Assembly: GCA_934700415.1 (NCBI GenBank)
Contig: CAKUXN010000040.1
Span: forward strand, 1 to 5,278
Length of the DNA stretch: 5,278 nucleotides
Direction of reading: 5' to 3'
From: an uncultured Candidatus Saccharibacteria bacterium
GTDB taxonomy: Bacteria > Patescibacteriota > Saccharimonadia > Saccharimonadales > Saccharimonadaceae
The stretch's first letter is position 1. Each line of letters opens with the position of its first letter. Under the pieces are notes generated by a model. It ran no database searches. It saw only the letters and a program-made list of their open reading frames with translations, and was not told the origin of the DNA. The position numbers were made by a program, and so were the translations under genes. Below, piece after piece: positions 1-4,721 of this stretch.

Positions 1-87
1 TAGATTTGTTTTGTCTGCTAAGTCAAATTTATTCAAGAAGCCATCAAAATAAGCAAGGTAATCGGAATTGGAGAAATACATCTTCAT
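1..87 (-). CDS. N-terminus of an unidentified protein (partial, continues off the left edge)
   Basis: An open minus-strand frame of 29 codons starts at ATG 87 and runs off the window. It begins MKMYFSNSDYLAYFDGFLNK. I do not recognise the family, and 29 residues are too few to assign one. The reason to call it a gene is its promoter: a consensus TTGACA (117-122), a 17-bp spacer and TACAAT (94-99) put the expected transcription start on the A of this ATG, so the mRNA would be leaderless. A second in-frame ATG two codons later (81) is possible but would leave a 6-nt leader. The promoter is embedded in an inverted-repeat operator array, so the gene is probably tightly repressed or autoregulated. 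Whether the product is itself the regulator cannot be seen here. Confidence 0.6.
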   Translation of the reverse strand, partial: MKMYFSNSDYLAYFDGFLNKFDLADKTNL

Positions 88-93
88 ATAACT

Positions 94-122
94 ATTGTAC
101 CTGTATAGCGTGTTTTTGTCAA
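94..122 (-). promoter_or_regulatory. Sigma70-type promoter of the left-edge gene
   Basis: On the minus strand, TTGACA (117-122) and TACAAT (94-99) are separated by exactly 17 bp. This is the only promoter in the window with a consensus -35 box; the others rely on an extended -10. Six bases separate the -10 from ATG 87, predicting transcription to begin at the start codon. One operator half-site (100-110) fills most of the spacer and the next (127-137) lies just upstream of the -35, so a bound protein would exclude RNA polymerase. Confidence 0.7.
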
Positions 123-186
123 TAATCGTTATACAGGGGTACATATTCCCTGTATAACGTGTTTCTGAATAAAAACGTTATACAGG
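100..186. repeat. Array of four 11-bp inverted half-sites, probable operator
   Basis: Four copies of CCTGTATAACG or its complement lie at 100-110 (CCTGTATAGCG, one mismatch), 127-137 (CGTTATACAGG), 149-159 (CCTGTATAACG) and 176-186 (CGTTATACAGG). Orientation alternates. The first and second pairs each enclose a 16-bp spacer, and those spacers are similar to each other (both start TGTTT). The whole unit therefore repeats with a 49-bp period. The two inner copies form a perfect 12-bp inverted repeat (127-138 with 148-159) around 9 bp. The array overlaps the promoter of the left-edge gene. Cooperative binding of a dimeric repressor is the simplest reading. Tandem RNA hairpins are the alternative, but the array lies upstream of the predicted start of that transcript. 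Confidence 0.75.
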
Positions 187-291
187 ATTTATCGCGCCAT
201 TGATGTGGTGAAAAATTTTTTTATAGTATCGTCTTTTTCCGGCTCGACAATGAATCATGCAGGGTGTTTCCGACTCTATTATTAATTTCAT
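178..291 (-). other. Weak 37-codon open frame with a phosphatase-loop-like motif
   Basis: ATG 291 opens a 37-codon minus-strand frame ending in TAA (178-180), inside the last operator half-site. The translation contains MIHCRAGKRRY, which matches the HCxxGxxR (C-x5-R) loop of protein tyrosine phosphatases, but the residue after the Arg is Tyr rather than the usual Ser/Thr and no other part of such an enzyme is visible. No ribosome-binding site or promoter is evident. Another minus-strand frame and a plus-strand frame are also open over much of this stretch, so chance is a real possibility. If genuine, it is most likely debris of a decayed gene. Confidence 0.2.
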
Positions 292-299
292 AGCAGTTT

Positions 300-482
300 T
301 TAGAGATTATATTTTTCTTTTGTGCTTCCATTTCTTATCGCTAAGAAAACGGTGTTGTCTTTAAGTACCAAGACAGTTTCAAACATTTTGCAATATGGAC
401 CTTGTGGAATTGGACTTTTTCTAGCGTTTGCTCGTTCACGGTGATTATCAATGGTTAATGTGCGTTTAGTTTTTATATAATA
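300..482 (-). pseudogene. Possible remnant of a coding region (60 open codons, no start codon)
   Basis: A minus-strand frame is open for 60 codons from just after a TGA (483-485) to a TAA (300-302). The translation is protein-like, with RANARKSPIPQGPYCKMFET followed by a strand-rich stretch VLVLKDNTVFLAIRNG. There is no ATG, GTG or TTG near its beginning; the only in-frame ATG (386) would leave 28 residues. The sequence just upstream is full of stops in all frames. I do not recognise the family. The best reading is the C-terminal remnant of a gene that has lost its 5' part; a rare ATT start or chance openness are alternatives. Together with the weak frame at 178-291, this is all I can find between the operator array and the grpB-like gene. 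Confidence 0.3.
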
Positions 483-521
483 TCATATTTTAATGAAAAA
501 TATAAGTTAATCTAAGTAGTG

Positions 522-530
522 TGTTATAAT
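522..530 (+). promoter_or_regulatory. Extended -10 promoter of the grpB-like gene
   Basis: TGTTATAAT is a perfect extended -10 (TGnTATAAT). No -35 resembling TTGACA occurs at the right distance. The predicted start is about 537, giving a leader of about 3 nt before ATG 540. TTATAAT (524-530) is mirrored by ATTATAA (534-540) around ATG, so a second -10 faces the opposite way, but no minus-strand gene start fits it. Confidence 0.6.
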
Positions 531-539
531 ATGATTATA

Positions 540-1034
540 ATGGTAAATATAATTGAATATTCGGATGCTTTGAAACAACGCTTTGTTGACGAAAAAAGAC
601 GCATAAAATCATTTATTCCGAACAATATTAAGATTGAGCATGTGGGGAGTAGTGCGGTTGGAATTGGTTGAAAAAATATTGTTGATATTCTGATTGGAGT
701 TTCTGATGCGACGGAAATGGGAGCTATTCGTGACATACTAGTTAAAAATGGTTACTTCGAAGGGAATGATAGCCATGATGATAGAATATTTCTAGCAAGT
801 CGAAAAGAAGAGACTGGTGAAGGCGATTTTCATGTTCATATCTGTCCAATTTCAAATGATTCTTATAAGGATTTTATTATTTTGCGCGACTTTTTAATCG
901 CTAACCCAAATAGGGCAAAAGAATATTTCGAAAAAAAATATGAGTTTGCTGAGGAAGCTAATTTTGATCGTAAGAAGTATAAAGCCTTAAAGTCTAAATA
1001 TGTTTCAAAACTTCTTATTGATGCGAAAAAATAG
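540..1034 (+). pseudogene. GrpB/UPF0157-family nucleotidyltransferase-like gene, interrupted by TGA at codon 44
   Basis: Read through one TGA (669-671), the frame from ATG 540 to TAG 1034 encodes 164 residues, close to the usual length for the GrpB (UPF0157) family of the nucleotidyltransferase-fold superfamily. Diagnostic parts are IEHVGSSAVGIG (residues 32-43) with the Gly-Ser motif at 36-37, KNIVDILIGV (45-54) with Asp49, FHVHICP, and the C-terminal block with FIILRDFLIANP. The stop lies inside the most conserved motif. From memory this position is usually a small residue (Gly or Ala), so a GGA-to-TGA change is the simplest explanation. Restarting at ATG 717 would give 105 residues without the Gly-Ser motif, probably inactive. 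An ATG at 531 is in frame but lies upstream of the predicted transcript start. Family members are often annotated as glutamate-rich protein GrpB; their reaction is poorly known. A sequencing error or UGA decoding cannot be excluded, but no other gene here uses in-frame TGA. Confidence 0.8.
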
Positions 1035-1066
1035 GCCTCGATTGAGACCTATTATTTTAGTTTTTT
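1030..1066. terminator. Bidirectional Rho-independent terminator
   Basis: AATAGG-C-CTC (1030-1039) pairs with GAG-A-CCTATT (1044-1053) around a GATT loop, with one C-A mismatch. On the plus strand it is followed by ATTTTAGTTTTTT, terminating the grpB-like gene, whose TAG lies in the stem. On the minus strand the hairpin runs directly into TTTTTT, and the mismatch becomes a G-T wobble. It therefore also works leftwards, implying a minus-strand transcript from the 1131-1139 promoter. Confidence 0.75.
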
Positions 1067-1125
1067 ATGAAGCTCTGCAATTTCGTATTTGTTTCTTTCC
1101 ACCTCCTAATTTTAAAGTACGATTG
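1034..1125 (-). ncRNA. Candidate small transcript of roughly 90-95 nt, convergent with the grpB-like gene
   Basis: An extended -10 promoter (1131-1139, minus strand) and the bidirectional terminator (1030-1066) bracket a transcript of under 100 nt. It contains AGGAGGTGG, which matches the Shine-Dalgarno consensus, but no well-placed start codon follows. It could be a small RNA able to pair with the 16S anti-Shine-Dalgarno, the mRNA of a micro-peptide, or the residue of a deleted gene. I do not recognise a known RNA family. Ends are predicted from promoter and terminator positions only. Confidence 0.35.
1052..1102 (-). other. Candidate 16-residue micro-ORF within a short transcript
   Basis: GTG 1102 opens a frame of 16 codons, ending in TAA at 1052-1054, with a TAG immediately after. 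The peptide would read MERNKYEIAELHKKLK, charged and helix-forming. A textbook AGGAGG (1102-1107, minus strand) is present but abuts and overlaps the GTG rather than lying 5-9 nt upstream. No ATG, GTG or TTG occurs at the proper spacing. Translation is therefore doubtful. The frame is closed upstream by a TAG two codons before the GTG, so it is not the tail of a larger gene in the same frame. Confidence 0.25.
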
Positions 1126-1130
1126 TTTTT

Positions 1131-1139
1131 ATTATAACA
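1131..1139 (-). promoter_or_regulatory. Extended -10 promoter for the short minus-strand transcript
   Basis: The minus strand reads TGTTATAAT, the same perfect extended -10 as in front of the grpB-like gene. The predicted start is near 1124. No -35 match is seen. Unlike the other promoters of this window it is not followed at once by an ATG, so its transcript has a leader or is non-coding. Confidence 0.5.
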
Positions 1140-1206
1140 TATTTTTGTGTGTAGGTATAGATTGTGCTATGTAAGAAATGTACTATGTAATTCTGATATG
1201 CCAATA

Positions 1207-1215
1207 TGGTATAAT
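1207..1215 (+). promoter_or_regulatory. Extended -10 promoter of the 310-aa membrane protein
   Basis: TGGTATAAT is an extended -10 with no recognisable -35. Six bases separate it from ATG 1222, so the expected +1 is the A of that ATG and the mRNA would be leaderless. This is the main reason for rejecting the longer frame that begins with GTG 1147. Confidence 0.65.
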
Positions 1216-1221
1216 GTGCTT

Positions 1222-2154
1222 ATGGAAAACGAAAAAACTGAAAATCTTCGTATGTATTATATTGTGTTGTCCATTATGACTATTTTAGCCATAATGATTG
1301 GAGCAATAGATTTGTATTTGGTATTGAACCCTAAAGAGATTTCTAATAATGACAGTACTGATATACTTGAGTCTTCGAAAAGCAGTATCGATCAAAGCAA
1401 AAAATCATTTATGGAACTTACAAAAGAGGAAGCCTTATCTGCATATAAAGAAATGAAAAAACCAGGTTATCTACCAGAAGGATATATTAGTGAATTAGTT
1501 ATTCCATCGACCAATTGCGAAACTATGAATAGTTTGGCAGATTCTTATACGAGCGATAAGGACATCGAATCAATTTTTAATAATGATAATATGGCGTCTA
1601 TGAGGCAGTTTGGAGATGCTAAATTCGTGAATGATTATTATGCTGTAATCTTTTCATCTCCGTTTGAATATGGTGCGGCTTGGGCAGATGATGGTGTAGC
1701 ATCAGGATGCCTGAGAATGTTTTCTTTTAATAAAAAGTATTATGATTATTCTGAGGATACGTTTCCATTGGGTGTATTTATTGATACATCTACTGATTTT
1801 GTAAAACTCGCATTGCCGGTTCTTGCTACTTCTAGTGGTGAGATTGCTAGGCTTGATACTATTTATAGTTATGATTTTGATGAAGAAAATGATGGCATTA
1901 CGTTAAATATTCATTCAGTCGGCTTGGGCTACGATACTGATTACAGTGATTTGAAGGCTTATGAGGAACAAGTAAAATCTGGTACCTCACCTCAAGCATT
2001 ACAATTTAGTACTCAAAAATATCGTTATGACAATTCGGCTAAACAGGCCGATTGGGTACGCGATTGTGAGGGGTGCACTTTTGGATTTAGAGTTGATAGG
2101 AGTATTCCATTGAATAATAGCGAAGTAGAATCTTTACTAAACGATATAAAATGA
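1222..2154 (+). CDS. Single-pass membrane-anchored protein of unknown function (310 aa)
   Basis: I do not recognise a family. The protein has a short charged N-terminus (MENEKTENLR), one hydrophobic segment at about residues 12-35, then a low-complexity Ser/Asp/Lys linker (about 38-62) and a roughly 240-residue soluble domain. This is the architecture of a signal-anchored protein facing outwards. The domain has four cysteines (99, 163, 282, 285), the last two as DCEGC near the C-terminus, which could form disulfides or a metal site. Acidic and aromatic residues are common (for example YYDYSEDTF and YSYDFDEEND). ATG 1222 was chosen because an extended -10 promoter lies 6 bp upstream; no Shine-Dalgarno site is present. 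The frame stops at TGA, with an in-frame TAG 12 codons on. The coding sequence is AT-rich like its left neighbours. It appears to be transcribed alone and converges on the znu-type operon. Confidence 0.8.
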   Translation: MENEKTENLRMYYIVLSIMTILAIMIGAIDLYLVLNPKEISNNDSTDILESSKSSIDQSKKSFMELTKEEALSAYKEMKKPGYLPEGYISELVIPSTNCETMNSLADSYTSDKDIESIFNNDNMASMRQFGDAKFVNDYYAVIFSSPFEYGAAWADDGVASGCLRMFSFNKKYYDYSEDTFPLGVFIDTSTDFVKLALPVLATSSGEIARLDTIYSYDFDEENDGITLNIHSVGLGYDTDYSDLKAYEEQVKSGTSPQALQFSTQKYRYDNSAKQADWVRDCEGCTFGFRVDRSIPLNNSEVESLLNDIK

Positions 2155-2204
2155 TTATCCTCTAGTATTAAAGGCGGATTTCAGAAGTAGGTAAGGCGTA
2201 AAGC

Positions 2205-2254
2205 AGGTTGGTTTAGAAATTCAAGATTCCGATTTTTAAATTCATAACCAACTT
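2205..2254. terminator. Imperfect inverted repeat between convergent genes, possible terminator
   Basis: AGGTTGGTT (2205-2213) pairs with AACCAACTT (2246-2254), with one G-U wobble in plus-strand RNA and weaker inner pairing (2216-2221 with 2238-2243). The loop is long and neither side has a good T-tract. It overlaps the last codons of the permease gene. It lies where terminators for the 310-aa gene (plus) and the znu-type operon (minus) are expected, in an 87-bp gap with nothing else recognisable. Confidence 0.35.
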
Positions 2255-3051
2255 GTGATAATAAATTTTAAAAGCAAGAAGGCTACTAATTCTACGATTA
2301 CGATGGTGGCACCGGTAGGTGTGGCGAGAAGGTACGATAATATAAGACCTAGTACGAAGGTAATGGCTGAAATAACTACGCCACTTACGATTACACTGCG
2401 GAAGCTTTTGAAAACAGTAGAGGCGGAGAGTACTGGAAAAATAATGAGAGCAGAGATAAGTAGAGCACCCATAAGCCTCATACCGAGAACTACTACGACA
2501 GAGCATAGTATTGCGAACACAATACTATAAAAGGTGGTATTGATACCGATAGATTTGGTAAAAATTTCATCAAAAGTGACTGCAAAAATTTGACGATGGA
2601 AAATGAGGTAAATTAGTAAAACACAAATGCATAAAATAACGCTAAGGATGATCTCTTGAGTATTAATGGAAAGAATGCTGCCAAAAAGATAGCTGTTTAT
2701 ATCTACATTGCTACCGGTGAGAGATACAATGAAGGTACCGATAGCGAGTGCACTGACTGAAACAAGAGCGATGGTAGCGTCTCCGTTTATTTTGGTAGAG
2801 CGACTAAGCCGTAAAATTAAAAATGAAACAAGGACAACGATTGGAAGGGCGATAGAAAGTGGAGCGAGACCTAGGACTGAGGCAATAGCAAAAGCTCCAA
2901 AAGCCACGTGGGAAAGTCCGTCGCTCAACATGGAATTACGACGAAGTACCAATGGAGCACCAACGAGTGCGGCAGAAATTGAAATGAGTAAGCCCGCTAC
3001 CAAAGCTCTTACCATGAATGAATAGGAAAACATTTCAATGAAACTATTCAT
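2242..3051 (-). CDS. znuB: Zinc/manganese-type ABC transporter permease (ZnuB/ABC-3 family)
   Basis: This 269-residue polytopic inner-membrane protein has the usual length for the ABC-3 permease family, which forms the metal channel of ZnuABC/MntABC/TroABCD-type importers. Family features are visible: LVLRRNSMLSDGLSHVAFGA (about residues 35-54), GDATIALVSVSALAIGT in the middle, and ATPTGATIVIVELVAF near the C-terminus, with about eight hydrophobic segments. It begins 8 bp inside the end of the ATPase gene (ATGAATAG), and AGAAAGG six bases upstream of its ATG serves as ribosome-binding site. It is therefore the third gene of one operon. It ends in TGA, with TAA two codons later. The metal cannot be decided from the permease; zinc is favoured by the His-rich loop of the partner binding protein. 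Confidence 0.93.
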   Translation of the reverse strand: MNSFIEMFSYSFMVRALVAGLLISISAALVGAPLVLRRNSMLSDGLSHVAFGAFAIASVLGLAPLSIALPIVVLVSFLILRLSRSTKINGDATIALVSVSALAIGTFIVSLTGSNVDINSYLFGSILSINTQEIILSVILCICVLLIYLIFHRQIFAVTFDEIFTKSIGINTTFYSIVFAILCSVVVVLGMRLMGALLISALIIFPVLSASTVFKSFRSVIVSGVVISAITFVLGLILSYLLATPTGATIVIVELVAFLLLKFIITSWL

Positions 3052-3730
3052 GATGGACCTTTCTGATAAATTCTTTAGTAGAACCGAAGAAAATATCTTT
3101 TTCTTGAAGTGAGAGTATTTTATTGCCGAGGAGATTGTCGTGATCTAGGTCGTGAGTAACCATAATGATGGCTATATTTTGCTTATCGTGGAGGTCTTTA
3201 ACTAGCCCATAAAGCTCTTTTTTGGATTTGTAATCTAGATTGTTAGAGGGTTCGTCAAGGATTAAAAGTCTGGTAGTGGCGGCGAGCGCACGAGCTAGTA
3301 ACACTTTTTGTTTTTGGCCACCAGATAAGTCGGCGAAACTGGAATCTTTTAATTTTTCGATATGGAGCATACGGAGAGAGTTTAGCGCGGTATTTTTGGC
3401 GGATTGTTTATAAAAAGGAAGAAGGCTAGTTTGGTGATTGAGGGTGCCAGATAAAACAATTTCAAAAACAGAGGCAGGGAAGTTTGGGTCTATAGTACTT
3501 TCTTGAGGCATATAGCCGATAAAATTTTGGGTTAGACCATCGGAAAATTTAATGGACCCATGGTGAGGCTTAAGTAAGCCTAATACGCCACGGACAAGAG
3601 TGGTTTTGCCAGAACCGTTGGGACCGACGATGCAGATGAAATCATGTTCATCGATAGAGAGGCTGAGATTTTTAATAACAGTGTGTTTATTGTAACCGAG
3701 GCTAAGACTGTTAAGCTCTACCAAACTCAT
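3044..3730 (-). CDS. znuC: ABC transporter ATP-binding protein of the metal importer (ZnuC type)
   Basis: A complete 228-residue ATPase of the metal-importer class, a cytoplasmic homodimer that powers the permease. All nucleotide-binding motifs are intact: Walker A GPNGSGKT (36-43), Q-loop MPQE (Gln76), signature LSGGQ (135-139), Walker B LLILDEP (155-161) with Glu160, and H-loop His193 in VTHDL. The region after the Q-loop (DPNFPASVFEIVLSG) is typical of the ZnuC/MntB group. The start codon shares one base with the stop of the upstream binding-protein gene (TAATG), so translational coupling is likely; a modest AGAGG lies 10 bases before it. The end overlaps the permease gene by 8 bp. Confidence 0.95.
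   Translation of the reverse strand: MSLVELNSLSLGYNKHTVIKNLSLSIDEHDFICIVGPNGSGKTTLVRGVLGLLKPHHGSIKFSDGLTQNFIGYMPQESTIDPNFPASVFEIVLSGTLNHQTSLLPFYKQSAKNTALNSLRMLHIEKLKDSSFADLSGGQKQKVLLARALAATTRLLILDEPSNNLDYKSKKELYGLVKDLHDKQNIAIIMVTHDLDHDNLLGNKILSLQEKDIFFGSTKEFIRKVHHE
3058..3064 (-). promoter_or_regulatory. Shine-Dalgarno site of the permease gene
   Basis: AGAAAGG lies six bases before ATG 3051, within the end of the ATPase gene. It is the clearest ribosome-binding site in the window. Its presence inside the operon contrasts with the absence of such sites before the promoter-proximal genes. Confidence 0.55.
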
Positions 3731-4680
3731 TATTTTAAGGCCTCTTCTAGGACTTTAAGGTTTTGTTCCATGATATCAGTGTAGGTAAGGCCGCTATCGA
3801 AATCAGAAAGGCTGATATTGTGTGCAGAATTAAGTTCGAGTACTTTGGCGCCAGTAGCTTCGGCGATGGTATTGGCGAGCTTACCGTCGGTGAGCTCGAT
3901 TTTTAAAACTACCTTAATATCGTCGGCTTTGACTTTGTCGATTAAGAAAGCTATTGTGCTACTACTAGCCTCGGTCTGTTCGGAACAGCCTGGGAAAGCG
4001 GCGAAGTAGTCCAAGCCGTATTCGTTAGAGAAATAGCGGAAAGGGAAACGATCGCCGAAAATAAGTTCCTTTTTGTTGGAATTATTAATGATGCCGCGAA
4101 TTTGATAATCAATGCTAAAGAGACGGTTGACATACGCCTCGGCGTTTTTTTGGTATAGAACTGCTTCGCTTGGGTAAATTTTGGTGAGCTTATCTTTGAT
4201 GGCTTCGACGATTTTGGCAGCGTTGACTGGGCTGGTCCAGATATGTTCGTCGTGTTCGTCCTCATGGTGGTCATGGTTGTGCTCTTCTTCCATACCTTCG
4301 ACATGTTCTTCTTCTAATGGTTTTATGATGTCCATAAGGCGTAAAGTTTTGTCGGTGGGGATTTCGTTGTTTTCTAATAACCTTTCGACCCATTCGTCGG
4401 ATTCGCCACCAACGTAAATGAACAAATCACTATTATTGATATCAATAATATCTTGTGGTGTGGGTTCAAAGTTATGAATTTCGGTGCCAGGAGAGACAAG
4501 CATTTTGAGCTTGGTAGAGTCGCCAGTGACGGCCCGAGCAAAATCGTAGCCTGGAAAAGTCGTGGAAATTATAGACGCAGGGGATTTTAGACTACGAAGC
4601 CTGCTGAGGCTAAAGATGCCTATAATGATTAAAGTTAATATAATGACTGAAGTGAGGATAATTTTGGAACTTCTTTTCAT
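3730..4680 (-). CDS. znuA: Metal-binding (zinc-type) ABC transporter substrate-binding protein
   Basis: This 316-residue protein of the cluster-9 (ZnuA/TroA) binding-protein family captures metal outside the membrane and hands it to the permease. Residues 7-25 form an uncleaved-looking hydrophobic anchor; no lipobox cysteine follows, so it is tethered by its N-terminus rather than by lipid. Ligand motifs are TEIHNFEPTP (His69) and DEHIWTSP (His146), joined by an acidic His-rich loop HNHDHHEDEHDEH (134-146), a hallmark of zinc binders. Where classical ZnuA has its third His, this one reads FGDRFPFRYF (208-217), followed by AAFPGCSEQTEASS and LNSAHNIS; from memory this is typical of a clostridial-type subfamily. 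The frame is open upstream to 4752, but that would overlap the divergent gene; ATG 4680 lies 6 bp after an extended -10 and is the expected transcript start. The TAA overlaps the ATPase start codon by one base. Confidence 0.92.
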   Translation of the reverse strand: MKRSSKIILTSVIILTLIIIGIFSLSRLRSLKSPASIISTTFPGYDFARAVTGDSTKLKMLVSPGTEIHNFEPTPQDIIDINNSDLFIYVGGESDEWVERLLENNEIPTDKTLRLMDIIKPLEEEHVEGMEEEHNHDHHEDEHDEHIWTSPVNAAKIVEAIKDKLTKIYPSEAVLYQKNAEAYVNRLFSIDYQIRGIINNSNKKELIFGDRFPFRYFSNEYGLDYFAAFPGCSEQTEASSSTIAFLIDKVKADDIKVVLKIELTDGKLANTIAEATGAKVLELNSAHNISLSDFDSGLTYTDIMEQNLKVLEEALK

Positions 4681-4686
4681 GGGGAT

Positions 4687-4695
4687 ATTATAGCA
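4687..4695 (-). promoter_or_regulatory. Extended -10 promoter of the metal-importer operon
   Basis: The minus strand reads TGCTATAAT followed by six bases (ATCCCC) and ATG 4680. The predicted +1 is the A of the ATG, so the operon mRNA would be leaderless at its first gene. A -35 would have to lie across the divergent promoter; none is recognisable. Confidence 0.65.
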
Positions 4696-4703
4696 TAGCT
4701 GCA

Positions 4704-4712
4704 TGCTATAAT
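4704..4712 (+). promoter_or_regulatory. Extended -10 promoter of the HNH nuclease gene
   Basis: TGCTATAAT, identical to the divergent promoter, lies nine bases before ATG 4722, so the leader would be about 0-3 nt. The position expected for a -35 (about 4684-4689) overlaps the other promoter's -10 box. Confidence 0.65.
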
Positions 4713-4721
4713 ATATTATAT

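Larger units (their letters stand above)
4687..4712. repeat. Inverted repeat containing both divergent -10 boxes
   Basis: ATTATAGCAT (4687-4696) is mirrored perfectly by ATGCTATAAT (4703-4712) around AGCTGC. Each arm carries one complete extended -10, pointing away from the centre. The match extends beyond the -10 by the outer TGC/GCA and one more base pair, so it may reflect only two good promoters face to face, or an operator for a dimeric regulator acting on both genes. Confidence 0.7.

Noticed and set aside
100..186. CRISPR array
   Set aside because: The units are inverted rather than direct repeats, the spacers resemble each other, and the array overlaps a promoter.
524..736. 70-codon minus-strand frame across the grpB-like gene
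   Set aside because: It is the antisense shadow of the GrpB reading frame, which has clear family motifs; the shadow resembles nothing I know.
540..1034. UGA read as Trp (Mycoplasma-type code)
   Set aside because: All Trp codons seen in the other genes are TGG and no other in-frame TGA occurs; a Trp would also be unusual at this position of the motif.
1147..1221. 25-codon N-terminal extension of the 310-aa protein from GTG 1147
   Set aside because: The extension spans the extended -10 (1207-1215) whose predicted +1 is ATG 1222. It is Cys/Arg-rich, unlike a signal anchor, and GTG 1147 has no ribosome-binding site.
3951..4304. 117-codon minus-strand frame inside the znuA gene
   Set aside because: It is a different frame of the same strand as a strongly supported gene, with low-complexity Thr/Ser/Lys content caused by the His-rich region.
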